Source of the DNA: Boothiomyces macroporosus
Lineage: Eukaryota; Chytridiomycota; Chytridiomycetes; Rhizophydiales; Terramycetaceae
Direction: 5' to 3'
Length of the DNA: 64,000 nt
Assembly (NCBI GenBank): GCA_027604185.1
Contig: JADGKB010000007.1
Coordinates: 1-64,000 of the forward strand
This document shows positions 32,175 to 43,688 of the stretch, one piece after another. A model generated the notes under the pieces. That model did no database searches. It was not told the DNA's origin and saw only the letters and a list, made by a program, of their open reading frames with translations. Both the position numbers and the translations under genes were made by a program. Numbering within the stretch: the stretch's first letter is position 1; each line of letters begins with the position of its first letter.

Positions 32175-34815
32175 ATGTTTTGGAAGTTTGGATTTCACAA
32201 TGCCTCAGCGATTGAAGGGATAATAGAAAAAGAAGGAGCGACACTCGACGATGTGATGCGCGAAGACGAGCTGTTACAGGAAGTGAAGGCACAGAACGCC
32301 AAACTGCTAGAATTGTACTTGTCGCTAACGTAGTCTGAGCCGGCCGCTCAATATCAAAACTTTATTGGAATATGTTACTCAGAACGACAGTTTGGACGAA
32401 CAGAAAAAATTCAAGTACTTCACCGTTGATGTAGGTATCCGTTTGTTGCGAGTGAAATTTTCGGTTGCGAAATAATGACGATAATAGATGCGCTATTCCA
32501 AAACCAGGACGTATTAACAGATTTCTGGAAATTCCTTGAAAAAGAGGATAATTTAAACTCTTTAAATGCGACCTACTTTGCAAAAATCAACACCGTACTC
32601 TTGACAAAAAAGACGGCAGCAATGGTGGGATTTTTAAAGGAGAGTCCAACCGCTTACAAGAGTCTAGTGAAGCATTTAAATTGTAATCCGATTGCCGATT
32701 TGATTCTGAATATTATTAAAGTTGAAGATTTGCCTGAGGGACAAGGAGTGTTGAAGGTGGAAAATATTAATAATAGTGGCTAAGGGATCAAGGACTGATT
32801 ATGAACTTGGTTTCATTGTTAGATCCAAAATTAGATGCAGAGGTAATTGACGAGTCATTGTAGTGCCATACCATTGCTTCTCAAACTTTGATTGATATTA
32901 TTACACTCACATATCAACCTGCCAATGCTTTTGATCCAACCGCTCCTCCAGAAGTAGCAAGACCCAGCGGCGGAAACAATAATCTATTGATAATGGAAAT
33001 GAAAACGTAAATATTTCTAAACCATAGTGAGAAAATCCTTACTCAATTAATTGACTTCATGCTCGACAGAACAAGCGAGAACTGCACTACGAGCTTGATT
33101 AACGGAATCAGCGTTATTATGGAACTCATTCGACGCTATTGCAGGTTGGTCAGATTTTACCTTTAGTGAAATAGAATCAGCCGAAGTGCAACACCATGAA
33201 TTCAATGTTCGCAACCAAAATGGAAATCCAAATACACCATACCCTGGACTTGACAAAATCATTGCACTTTCAATCGATTTGAATGATTTATTTTATGTAT
33301 TTTGTGGCAATCTTTCCAAATTTGCGTATGCATTGGATAATCCGTTGAGTGTGGTATTCAAACTTAATTGCTAGGGTCAACCAGTAGATACTACTGTTGG
33401 GAAACAGATTCCGTTAGGTTCAGAGAGATTAAAGATTTGTGAATTGTTTGCAGAGTTTATCCACTTGCAGTACCTATTTGCTTCAAGTCCATTGTTTGAT
33501 ATGATGGTCTGCCCTACTGACGATGAATCAGCTGCACCTGAAGTGACCGTTGTTGATGGTCTTATTATGTTGACTGAATCCTTTATCAGGGAAAAAATAA
33601 TGGAAAGATGCATTGTAATTCCTCCTAACTGTAGGGTTTATTCTTTGCGTTTCCATGGAATAATTTTATCCATTCGGTAGTCTATGATATGATTGCCAAA
33701 ATTTTCAATACGTATTCATTCACTGCAAACCTTGCGGGGCAATATGGCTATCAAAAAACCCCAAGTGAAGCAGCATTAAATGAAATGAATGACGAGCCTT
33801 CATTTGCTCAATTAAAAATGAAGGTAGTAAGGCAGACTGTCAAGAAACTTATTGTGTCCATTTTCCAAAGCGGCACGCTTATTCAACAAATCACTAACGC
33901 CCAACGTCTGAATGACTATCATGTGTACAAATCTACTAATTTAGGGAACAACCAAAAGGTTTTAGATTAGGATATATGGGCCATTTAACCTACATTTCCG
34001 AAGAAACTTGTAAACTGTTTGAAAAGTGCGCAGAAGAACTAGACGATGAATTGCATAGTAATTTTTGTTAATTTCAGATTATATTCACTCTGAAGAATGG
34101 CATGAATATGTAAACCATACATTTAGACAAACTCAAGAAGCTGATCGTCAAACATTAGGAGGTACGAAACCCGAGCAGGTTGGCGGAGTATCTGCATTTG
34201 GCGGAGCTGGTTCAGCAGTAGATGATGATTTCAAATCTAAACCTGTCGTGTTGGTAAAAAGTAGTGTTCATGATATCGATGACGACAATGCAGAAAAAAA
34301 TCTAAATTCTGAATCAGTTGATGCATATCACGATCAATTCACCAGATACCTTTGCCAGCAAATGGTCAAGGATTTGCCAGACAGATTTATGGGGGCAGAC
34401 AGTTCTGATGATGAAGAAGAAAAAAAGTGGATAGGGTAATTTTTTGTTAATTATTCAGTGATGTTGAAGATAAAGAAGTTGAGTTTGATATCAACGAAGC
34501 GATTTCTCAAGATGCATTATACGCAGTGCGCAATTTCCACAGGGATGGAGATGATGAGACTATGAGTGACGATTTGGAATCGGTACAACAAGAAATGGAA
34601 GATTTCCCAACTAGTGCCGTTCCAGATGTAAGTGCTTGCTAATATAGTCCCAAAATGATCCTGCGCGTAACCTTCCAAAGTTAGTAGAAGGTATTGAAAC
34701 CCTATCCCCAACTTCAACTGCAGGCAAACCGTCTTCATGGGAAGCTGACTTTTCAAACATGAAAGTTTCATCTGATACACCTATTCCATCAAATCCGCTA
34801 ACTGATATAAAGTAA
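32175..34815 (+). CDS. SIT4/PP6-phosphatase-associated (SAPS) protein
   Basis: Regulatory subunit of the Sit4/PP6 phosphatase, 797 aa in 13 exons. Introns: 32321-32339, 32415-32434, 32757-32776, 32843-32863, 33007-33027, 33145-33166, 33354-33374, 33615-33634, 33925-33944, 34058-34077, 34436-34458, 34628-34647 (19-23 nt). The SAPS signatures become continuous only after splicing: the N-terminal MFWKFGFHNASAIEGIIEK with DELLQEVKAQNAKL, KYPFVASEIFGCEI, LRDQGLIMNLVSLLDPK, GLFFAFPWNNFIHSVVYDM and RLGYMGHLTYISEE. The rest is an acidic, disordered C-terminus. The first intron uses a GTCGCT donor, unlike the GTA of nearly all others; the join gives a plausible LYF-RPLNIK sequence. Confidence 0.92.
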
Positions 34816-35009
34816 TATTCTGGAATTTTGAAAGCAAAAATATAGTTTAGTTTTACAATTTCGTATGGCTTTACCTTGGAACGCATAGATAATTGGTTCA
34901 TAAGTGCGGCTTGAATTAGCCTAATTCCAGTGCGGACTTTCCTTTTGCGGGCGAACAGCTCATTTTTCGTCACACACAAGTCAGGCGAAACATTTTCAAC
35001 AAAAAAAAC

Positions 35010-36155
35010 ATGGTCGCAACTACAATTTTACTTCCAGTTATCGATTTACAACCTTACATTAATGTCCCAAACTCTGAAGCCGCACAGAAGGAATGCAAAA
35101 AAGTAAAGGATATTTTACCGTAGTTGGCCGAAGCAATTACCACTTACTCTGCATTCGCCATTAGAGACCCAAGAGTAACCGAACAAGAAAACTCTGAATT
35201 TCTCGATTTGATGGAAGATTACTTTAACCAATCGCATGAACAAAAGTTGAAGGATGCCAGGCCAGAATTGCACTACCAAGTTGGATCCACTCCTGAATGC
35301 ACTGAATTACCTAGATGCGGAAGAGACGAATCTTGCACCGATAGAGTAGAAAAGGTAATTACTAGGTAATGCAGATGAAACCGGAAGACAAACCATTCGA
35401 GTTCAACAAGCCAGATCCAAAGTGGAGATTTGTATATTCTATTTGACCGTAGTTCTGGAGAATGGGAAATCCTCCTACCGAAACCAAATTTAAGCAGCTC
35501 AATGCTAGCCCAGTAATCCCAGAAGGTATTTTCTTTCTAAAAAATAGCATTCCCAGAATGGGAAAAGAAGATGAACCATTGGGGAAATAGGCTTTTGAAC
35601 GCCGTCACTATCGTTAGTGAGATGCTTGCTATTGGCTTAGGATTACCTGTCGATACTTTTACCAAATTATCTGAAGGTGGCCCTCATCTTTTGGCTCCTA
35701 CTGGATCAGATTTGGAAAAATATGGTCAATTGAACACAGTTTTGGCTGGATTCCACACCGACTTGAACTTTTTAACCATCCACGGTAAATCTAGATTTGC
35801 AGGGCTGCACATCTGGACCAAATCTGGCGATAAACTATTGGCCAAGATTCCAGACGGCTGCTTGCTTGTACAGGCAGCTAAACAAATTGAATTCTTGACT
35901 GGAGGACAGATTTTGGCAGGTTTCCATGAAGTTGTGGTTGTTGAAGACACTTTGAAGGCGATTGAAAGACAAAAAGCTGCTGGCCGTCCTCTATGGAGAA
36001 TCTCATCTACTCTCTTTTTCCACTTGGCTTCAGATAACATTCTTGAACCTTTGGACCAATTCAAGACCAAGGAAAACGTAGAGCTCTATCCAAGACAGTA
36101 CGTTGGGGAACAAGTTCAAAGAGAGCTTGGATTTTTAGAATTGGCCAGCAACTAA
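35010..36155 (+). CDS. 2OG-Fe(II) dioxygenase, isopenicillin N synthase-like family
   Basis: 353 aa; introns at 35103-35123, 35355-35374, 35432-35452 and 35526-35547 (20-22 nt). Iron ligands of the double-stranded beta-helix core are visible: HTD (HTDLNFLTIHG) and the distal His in AGFHEVVV. The Arg-x-Ser that binds 2-oxoglutarate is in RPLWRISSTLFFH. The N-terminal part resembles DIOX-N domains (LPVIDLQPY). Family members oxidise small molecules or make and break rings; the substrate cannot be told. No metabolic cluster surrounds it. The start is the first ATG and is in frame with all later exons. Confidence 0.85.
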
Positions 36156-36229
36156 TAAATTCTGGTGTCTATAACTCGCATTTTAGAATCTACGACTCGC
36201 ATTTTTTTTTATTTTTTTTGAACTCGAAA

Positions 36230-38201
36230 ATGGAAAACCCAATAGACGAAAGCTTTATGAATCAGGTGCTGAATCAACCTCAGCGATTCTTGAAAGCTTC
36301 GCAAGACCCAGAACTTGCGAATTCGTATTTAGAAGCAGTGCAATATCTATACAAGAAAGGTATATCATTACTCACCAAGCAAAATCTTTTGATACACAGA
36401 ACCTCAGCTTTCTGCCTGAAATAACAACTGAAGGCTTCGATTCAAATCAAATTTGGGAACAGTTGAAGCTTTTCAATGAACCTGCCTTGGAATATTTTGA
36501 TGAAATTTTTCAAGGTGATGAAATCGAAGAGGAATTCGAAGGGGAATCTGATGATGAGAGTGAAAATGAGTATGATGCGATGCTAGAAGAGGCGGATGCT
36601 CAGCAGTTCGACGAGAGTGCGGAATCGGACGATGAAAAATTTGATAATGGACCAGAGTTGGAAGAATATGAAGATGAAATGGACCAAGATGAAGAACTTG
36701 AAGAATATGAAGAGCCATTAGAAGATGAAGATAACGAGAAACCAAAGCCAAAACGTAAACGGTCTGAAGTTGATGATGATTTCTTTTCTTTGGAAGAAAT
36801 GGAAAGATTCGCCGACCTCAGTGAAGCTAGAGACAACAAACTGGCTGCATTGTACGAGAAAAAGTTGAAAGGTGAAGATATCGAGGAGGAATTGGATGAT
36901 GATGATGAAATGTTTACCGTTGGAAAAGGTAGCTTTGAAATTAATATTAGATATGGCGAATGGAGTCTTTGATTACGACGAAGATGATGACGACGATAAT
37001 GCTAATGGTTGTTTTAGTTTAATCCCTAGATATCAAGTATTCCGACTTTTTTGAGGCTCCTGAAAAGTCAAAATCTACCAGAAAAAGTTGGAGAGATGAT
37101 ATGGAGCCGCTTGATGAAGAAAAAGAAGACGACGACCTGATGGAAAACAAAGATGACGGGGCTGAAATTGATCAAATTAAGGATTTGGACGAGTTGGAAG
37201 GGGATATAAAAGAAAAGTCCTTGTTTGATGACGAAGAGGAAGAAGATACAGATGCTCCCTTGCTTTCAACATTTGAAAAAGAACAGTTAGAAAGACAAAA
37301 AGAAATTGAAATGTTTGAAGCTGAAAACATGGCTGTCAAGGACTGGACACTTCGAGGTGAAGTATCTTCCAAGTCTAGACCAGTGAATTCATTATTGGAA
37401 GAGGATTTGGATGTTGATATTGCTGTTAAACCTGTACCTGTTATTACTGAAGAAACTACAAAGACTTTGGCAGACATGATCCTTCAAAGGATCAAAGATC
37501 AAGCTTTTGATGATGTGGTGAGAAAAGCACCTCCAAAAGACTCTGTTTACGATCCAAACAGGAGATGGGAATTGGATGACCAAAAGAACCAGAAATCATT
37601 GGCTGAAATCTATGAAGAAGAATATCAAAGACAGACATCAAAAACTGAAATCAAATCTGCCAGAGATTTAGAGGTTGAAAAACATCACCAGGAAATCAAT
37701 GAGCTATTTAATAATTTATCTCAGCAACTTGATGCTTTATCAAACTGGCATTATACTCCAAAAGCTGCAGAACTGGAATTGGTTGTTGTTCCTAACGCAT
37801 CTGTTCCTGCAATATCAATGGAAGAGATTATTCCAGCCAGCGTCTCAACCGCTAAACTTGCAGTTCCTCAAGAAGTGTACGATGGAAAGGTTGCTAAATC
37901 TCAAGCAGAACTTGATGCTGCAGACAAAAAGAAACTTCGTGTCAGGGCTAAACGCAAGATTGCCAACGAAAAGAGAGAACGGGAAAGAGCAAAGAAACTG
38001 GTTAAAACTTCAGAAGACTTGCAATCCAACATCACAAAGGCTAATGCAATGAAACAACTCATGAAGCAAGATAACGTTACACTGGTTGTGGATCCACGAA
38101 ACAAGAAGCAATTCTCCAAAGGAAATGCTAATGTCATTGACAAGGGAGGGAAGATCACCAAGGAAAAGGTTTCCCAAAGGCCAGAAATGTTGAAATTATA
38201 A
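36230..38201 (+). CDS. MPP10: U3 snoRNP protein MPP10
   Basis: Component of the small-subunit processome that processes 18S pre-rRNA in the nucleolus. 635 aa; introns at 36360-36379, 36929-36950 and 37008-37029 (20, 22, 22 nt). It has very acidic central tracts (about 95-220 and 290-370), the family motif DIKYSDFFEAPEK at a splice join, then LERQKEIEMFEAENMAVKDW and a Lys-rich C-terminus. Length and order of motifs fit the family. The antisense strand of the acidic tract is open over long stretches, but it is only a composition shadow. Confidence 0.9.
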
Positions 38202-38257
38202 AATCAATTTTAATTTAAAAAAAGTTTTTAATTTTCAATTTGTAATTAGAATCTCAA

Positions 38258-38708
38258 ATGTCAACCAGACCAGTAGGTGGGGTGGATTACTTTCCCTCAC
38301 TCCCTGAGAACGAAAAGAAGATTCATGCGGATAGAAGAGCGTTTGCAGGTACAGATATAATAACCAGACTTGCTGATGTTTGAGGCGAGATTACAGGGAA
38401 ATATGCAAAGAGTGGAAAGGAAACGAACGATAAGCCAGAGTACAAGTGAATTAAATGTAGTGTTTCTAGCGGGATGGTTAATAGCGCTGATTTATTTCTC
38501 TTACAGCGTTTGGAGTAGTTCAGCAAAGGAAGGAAATTCCCTTCACATGTTTGGATTGTTAGTGTCGATTTCAATAGGGATGACATTACTGGCAACAGGT
38601 ACCTTTCAACACAATCTATGGAGCTCGCATAGGTATTTCGATATTAACGAGATTTATTCACAGATGCAACACCACTCTGAAACCATTCAACCTGGCATTA
38701 GATACTAA
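38258..38708 (+). CDS. Small two-TM protein, possibly Spo7/NEP1-R1-like
   Basis: 143 aa, two exons with a 19-nt intron at 38349-38367. A short hydrophilic N-terminus includes DLLMFEARLQGNMQRVERKR. Two hydrophobic helices follow (VVFLAGWLIALIYFSYSVW and LHMFGLLVSISIGMTLLATG), then a cytoplasmic-looking tail. A DLxxFExRL-type segment followed by two close membrane helices resembles the regulatory subunit of the Nem1/CNEP1 lipin phosphatase, but the match is loose. A generic small membrane protein is equally possible. The coding evidence (in-frame splice, two clear helices) is better than the family evidence. Confidence 0.65.
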
Positions 38709-39400
38709 ATCAACAGAATTATTCTTTTCGGAAAAGATACCCAAGAGCTTTCGAGACGCATTCAAGGAGTATAGAGATGAATATAGAACAAGAGGGACTA
38801 ACAATCACCAATACAGGCACTTGAATTGATCATATATATCTACCGCTAGCGCTTTGATTAATAATAAATATCTAATGCAAACACTTGAATTAATCTGGTA
38901 CGACATTGGATTCAATCACGCTCTGGTTTCAAAGTAACCGAATCTTGTGCGTTCATTCATAAAACGAAATGTTGCCACCGACTCGCAGTAGTGATATTCA
39001 AGTTGAGCCGAGAGGAGTGTAATCTCTAAAGTATTGGACTGGATGACAAAACACAATCTTGACAAGCAATATATCGGCAACAAAGGGATAGATACTCCCT
39101 TGTAAAGTATTAATAGCGGTTATAGGAAAGTATTTTCCACCACTGGTTTCCCAGTCAGAAATCCATTTGTGCTATTTTTGGATTTGGTCAGGAGCCCATA
39201 GATGTAATCATATTACTATATCGAAGGGATACTGATGTAACTGTAAATGAAATAGCATGTACAGTGCATGGGCGATATCCAAAGCTAGCTGGCAGCTTGG
39301 TGGATTCCATGAGTGTTTGGCGTGTGCCAAACAGTCACACTGCTTACCTGAAAAGTACAGCGTGCACCATTAAAAGCCCCAAACCGTTTTACTTTTGTCA
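38709..39400. other. Intergenic, upstream of 7TM gene
   Basis: About 690 bp with no supported gene. ATTAAAAG at 39369-39376, about 32 bp before the ATG at 39401, could serve as a TATA element. Confidence 0.5.
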
Positions 39401-40305
39401 ATGAGCAGCAAGTATATCATAGACAAAGGCATTTCAATTGATGGGACTGGCCATCCCAACTTGGACATTCATTCATCTCTGGGAATATTTACTTTGGTAG
39501 TAATGGGTACCTACATGGTTTTAACTACAATGATGATCAGTTTAGCTTGGTTTGGATGGATAGGTATTACAAGCAGAAAGACCAGCTCTTATTTGATCGC
39601 AATACTGATCCTATTCTTTATTTGGCAGATCATGAATGCATTGCTAAACTCAAACTTTTGCACACCATTCATATATTGGTTCACCAATATCCTAGGTTCT
39701 GTTATTCTCTTGGCCATGCTTCTCGGGCAGATGGAAATCCTCAAGGCATTTTCACCAATGTCGAGAATCATAAAGAAGCCATTGATTGACAAGATGATGG
39801 TTGGATCACTAGTAATCTACATAACACTATTGGGTCCATATTGGGGATTAGCGACTAGTTTAGGAAAGCCACCACCCAGTACTGTCCTAAAGCTTGCTAC
39901 ACCAGGGTTGCAACTTTTTGGCCTACTATCGGTTGCCTTTGAAACATTTAATGCCACGTATGTTACATCCAAGCTTCTGGAACATCAGAGACTGAATTGT
40001 CAAATTAACAGGCAAAGTATTCATGCACAGGCTACGCGAAATTTGTTGACGTTGGTGATTGCTGATATTTGTTTTATTTGGTTGGGAGTAATCCTATTTG
40101 CTATATCTCCTTCAATTGGCGGAAGCACAGAAGTCAGTGTTAGTACAATTAGTGCAACCATTGGAATTGGACACTGCTTGGCAGGTAAATCAAACCTAAC
40201 AAAGTCGCACTAAATTTCAAACTTATAAGACTGTTAAATCTTAAGGCATCTAGTAAAGATTCCAAAACTTCCAGCCGGCCAATAGGAACCTCTGTTTCTG
40301 CCTAA
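39401..40305 (+). CDS. Seven-transmembrane receptor-like protein
   Basis: 294 aa, one 20-nt intron (40185-40204). Seven hydrophobic segments are visible at about residues 27-53, 62-84, 88-118, 130-150, 165-192, 210-235 and 245-275. The N-terminus is short with no signal peptide, and the C-terminal tail is Ser-rich (ASSKDSKTSSRP). No DRY, NPxxY or retinal-lysine motif is recognised. Its stop lies 29 bp before the next ATG, so it may be co-regulated with the following opsin-like gene. A G-protein-coupled role is inferred only from topology. Confidence 0.7.
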
Positions 40306-40334
40306 TATATTTTTCATTTTGTTTTAAACAATGT

Positions 40335-41430
40335 ATGAATACACCTAGACATTGTCCTCACGGATTTTCCATAATTATGTTGGACAAGTCAGGGATCCTA
40401 AGATCACACTGTAATATTTGCGAGTGTACGGAATATGTCCCAAAATCGAAATATAAATGTGCATGTAATTGTATCAATGACAGTCACAAACTAGCAGATG
40501 ATATTCCCGGAGTATTTCACAAACAGATTGTTGTACAGAGCAAGCAAGATTTCGACCTTGATTTCCAATGGTTAAATATCGGAGGGGTTGTGTCTGTGAC
40601 TTGGCTAAAATGTCAAAAGCAGGTAGCAATGGGGATCTTGGGAGGACTAGCACTCGCTGCGTCATCCATACTAACGCCATCAAAATTACTACTCCGTTTC
40701 CCAAAGCTATTTCCGTTATATTTCAGTAATCACATTTAACCTAGATACAGCTATTGTTTTTGCCATTACAGCTTTGATTGCCTACAAGACATTTCAAATT
40801 TCCTTGGCGAAATCCAAGAGGGTTGTATCAGCAATACTCCTAACTCTTAATATGTTCATGGTTGGAATTTACGCTATTCTAGCGTTTGGAATTACTCCGC
40901 GGATTCCAGGGTTTAGCGGATTGTGTTACATTGAACCAGCCAGGTACTTGGCCTGGTTTGTGGTTTTGCCCGTTTACACTTGTCTGATTGGAGATGTAAC
41001 TACCAATGAATCAAAGATGAATATGTACGTAGGACTAATTTAGAAATACAAAGATAATTTACGGACAATACATGTCAATGTTTCTCGCACAGGTATTGAC
41101 TGCGTACTATGACTTTTTATTACTCGGAGAATTTATCTTGTGTGGTTGTTACCTGTATAGGACTCACCTGCTATTCAAAGATGCACGTAATTCGAAATTG
41201 GCAATGATGGACAAACCCTCTTTAATATTTGCTGAATTATTTATATTCACCAGTCAGCTGATTGGTAATACTTTTTAATTCTAGTTCAGTATGCGTGGTT
41301 GATGAAAACCGGATTGTTCTTGTCCAGTGCAAACGCAGAGTGCTTGATGTCCGCTGCCGACGCAATTGCGATCGGAGGTCTTACGTTGACAGTATCATTT
41401 AGTAAGATGAAGGAGTTGAAAGAGCTCTGA
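40335..41430 (+). CDS. Cys/His-rich domain fused to lysine-less microbial-opsin-like 7TM domain
   Basis: 345 aa; introns at 40726-40744, 41025-41043 and 41265-41284 (19, 19, 20 nt). Residues 1-55 have a C/H pattern (CPHGF; HCNICEC; CACNCINDSH) that suggests a metal-binding module. The rest is multi-spanning. One helix contains PARYLAWFVVLP (196-206), matching the ARYxxWxxxxP pattern and spacing of helix C in microbial rhodopsins. The last helix has AADAIAIGGL: the Asp aligns with D212 of bacteriorhodopsin, but Ile327 replaces the retinal Lys. Both proton-carrier Asp of helix C are also absent. If homologous, it is a non-photoactive opsin-related protein. The family call rests on short motifs and needs a profile search. 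Confidence 0.6.
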
Positions 41431-41468
41431 ATAAAAATTCGATATGAACACATTTATTAATCTACATT

Positions 41469-42155
41469 CTAGTTTTTCAAGGGTAGCAGGTTGCTCAATA
41501 TTTCGTCAATGTCTTTGCAGTTGAGGGGAGTGTCGCTGGGATCATGCTGACTGTTGTACTTTTTGATTGTGATACAAGCTTCGCGGTCGTTCCACCAGCA
41601 CTCGGAATTCCAACCGCGAGTTGATAAAACAAACTCCTCTGCAAATTCTTTCCCAATCGATAAACACCCCGCCAGTATACAGTCAATATAGCTTTGAGGT
41701 ATAGGGCAGTTTGGTGTTGGTATATGTTCAATTTGGTGGCATTGTTGAGATGTAGTAGAGTAATTTTTAAAATTACTGTTGTGGGTTTCGTATACCCAGA
41801 TAAGAGCATCTTTAGGTATTTCGGTATCGATGAGGGGCATCACATCAGAAATATTAATTAGGCACCGAGCATAATTAGCTTCTCTTTGATCCAAGATTTT
41901 TAGGTCGTTTTCAGGATCCGCGATTGGTATAAGAACTCCGTTTACAGTATGATTTTGCTTTCTAGTAACCAGCACAGCAGTATAATTTTTTCTAGGGCAC
42001 CTATATCCCCAACGCCTTTCAAACCCATTTACTTTGACTGGTATAACACTTGTATTTCTCTGTAATGATCGTTTCCTGCTGGCGGTGTTGATTAATGACC
42101 CATAGCCAAAGATATATTGCTTAATGTTCATATTTCCAAACTCACTGTTCGACAT
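41469..42155 (-). CDS. Gamma-glutamylcyclotransferase-like protein (copy 1)
   Basis: 228 aa if begun at the ATG at 42155 (MSNSEFGNMNIKQ). The frame stays open to an ATG at 42323, but those extra residues are absent in the paralogue. FGYGSLINTASRKRS gives the substrate-binding YGSL loop; the acidic residue in LDQREANYAR is the likely catalytic Glu of this fold. Enzymes of this kind release 5-oxoproline from gamma-glutamyl peptides (glutathione turnover), but specificity is unknown. It differs from the copy at 43101 by an insertion of about 17 residues (NSNFKNYSTTSQQC) and a Trp/Cys-rich end. Confidence 0.78.
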   Translation of the reverse strand: MSNSEFGNMNIKQYIFGYGSLINTASRKRSLQRNTSVIPVKVNGFERRWGYRCPRKNYTAVLVTRKQNHTVNGVLIPIADPENDLKILDQREANYARCLINISDVMPLIDTEIPKDALIWVYETHNSNFKNYSTTSQQCHQIEHIPTPNCPIPQSYIDCILAGCLSIGKEFAEEFVLSTRGWNSECWWNDREACITIKKYNSQHDPSDTPLNCKDIDEILSNLLPLKN

Positions 42156-43100
42156 GCTTATTTTTATAGCTAAAATGGACCAATTGAAATAAAACACAAT
42201 AACAGCGCAAAATGGCGACATAAGGGGTCCCGAGCACGCCATTGCCAAGCCTAAAAAGACAACCTCCCTTTCCATGGTGATTATGACGAAATGATCACTA
42301 AATTGTCTTTTAGTGTGTTTCATGTTTATTGGTGACTAATCCATCACTTTTCAATTTATTCTTTGAATTGTTTGGCAATTAGTTTTCTGTAACCAATTCC
42401 CTTTTTGGTTAAGAGTGCATCAAAAGAAGGTGATTATAACAGCTCTGAAATCGATACCTTAATGGGGACATTGTTCTGTAATTATCAGATTTTTCGAATA
42501 TAACATTAGTTGTGAGCAGTCGTTCGCTATTCACATAGAATTCGATATTAGTTTAGTGAAATAGGAGATATTTTATGAGAAGGACCTTTACTTCAGAAAT
42601 GTCAAAGGTAGTGGACTGTAACATCCACCCCATTACCTTTATAAACGCGTTTCTGGACAGATTTCAGTCAGATGCATGACCACAGTACATAATTATTCAG
42701 TAACTTTAAAGTTGCTTGGTAACTATTGCTCTTGCTAAATGGCACGCTTTTCCTGTTATCTGGTTAGTGATAGTCTGTTATCATGGTTCCATATTCAATA
42801 AATTGAATATGCACCAATTGAACACTCATATCACGTAAAATAATTAACTTTTGCAAATATTAAAGCAATATTCCAACATTTAGTATAAATATGACGAATT
42901 GTACATTTCTGTAATTTCTGAAAAAATAACCACAGCGGATAAAAGACAAGAACAAGTAGATAACTAAATCGCGTACAAAATAGCAAGTTTTATTATCAAT
43001 ATCCATTATAATACGATCGTTCTAATTTTTATCTTTATTTTTGTTTGTAGTGTGATATCCACGGTGCCAATTTAAAAGGTGGCTGCATTTCCATTTTGGC
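42156..43100. other. Long intergenic region between divergent GGCT-like paralogues
   Basis: 945 bp, the longest gap in the window. No supported gene or RNA. Strongly AT-rich; probably contains both promoters. A possible N-terminal extension of copy 1 would occupy up to 42323. Confidence 0.5.
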
Positions 43101-43688
43101 ATGCAATTCCTGTTTGGCTATGGCTCACTAATTAACAACGAATCAAGAAAGAAATCAATCAAATCAAACACACATATACCCGTACGCATCAATGGATTAC
43201 AACGATCTTGGGGATACCCATGCCCCAAAAATAATTACACTGCAGTCCAAGTTTCCAGAAACGATCAAGCGAGCACGAATGGCGTTTTGATACCACTTCA
43301 AAACCCTGAACAAGATTTAATAGTTCTAGATGAACGCGAATTAGATTATAACCGAACGAGGATAGACCTAAATAACGTTGTTCATTATTTTAATAATGAA
43401 ATATTGCAGCTGCCAAGTGATACAATCGTATGGGTCTATGAAGCAAAGAATGTAAAGAATAACGCGCAGTTACCTATACCACAGAGTTACATTGATTGCT
43501 GTTTGACAGGCTGTTTATCTATTAGCATTGATTTTGCTAAAGAATTCATTACTACTACAGTAGGATGGTCAATGTACCCACTGGTTTTTGACAGGTTCAA
43601 TGAAAACAAGAAAATCAAGCAGGTGGTGGTTGAAGTAAACCTGTTTGTTTTGGTTGATCAGCTTTTAATTGAACACCTGGTAGTTTAG
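43101..43688 (+). CDS. Gamma-glutamylcyclotransferase-like protein (copy 2)
   Basis: 195 aa, single exon. It starts MQFLFGYGSLINNESRKKS and has the catalytic-type Glu in LDERELDYNR. It aligns with copy 1 through PIPQSYIDC...GCLSI..DFAKEF and xxGW, then diverges: the end is VVVEVNLFVLVDQLL instead of the Trp/Cys-rich tail of copy 1. The fold signature supports a cyclotransferase acting on gamma-glutamyl compounds; the substrate is not predictable. Head-to-head with copy 1, indicating an inverted duplication. Confidence 0.78.
   Translation: MQFLFGYGSLINNESRKKSIKSNTHIPVRINGLQRSWGYPCPKNNYTAVQVSRNDQASTNGVLIPLQNPEQDLIVLDERELDYNRTRIDLNNVVHYFNNEILQLPSDTIVWVYEAKNVKNNAQLPIPQSYIDCCLTGCLSISIDFAKEFITTTVGWSMYPLVFDRFNENKKIKQVVVEVNLFVLVDQLLIEHLVV

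Noticed and set aside
35010..36155. First taken for indoleamine 2,3-dioxygenase
   Set aside because: The HTD...H and RxS motifs and the DIOX-like N-terminus show a 2OG-Fe(II) dioxygenase instead; no haem-dioxygenase motif is present.
36473..37583. Long antisense reading frames opposite MPP10
   Set aside because: They are Ser/His-rich shadows of Asp/Glu-rich codons and have no motif; MPP10 on the plus strand is well supported.
42156..42323. N-terminal extension of GGCT-like copy 1 from the ATG at 42323
   Set aside because: The extra 56 residues have no counterpart in the paralogue, and the ATG at 42155 gives a normal N-terminus; kept only as an alternative.
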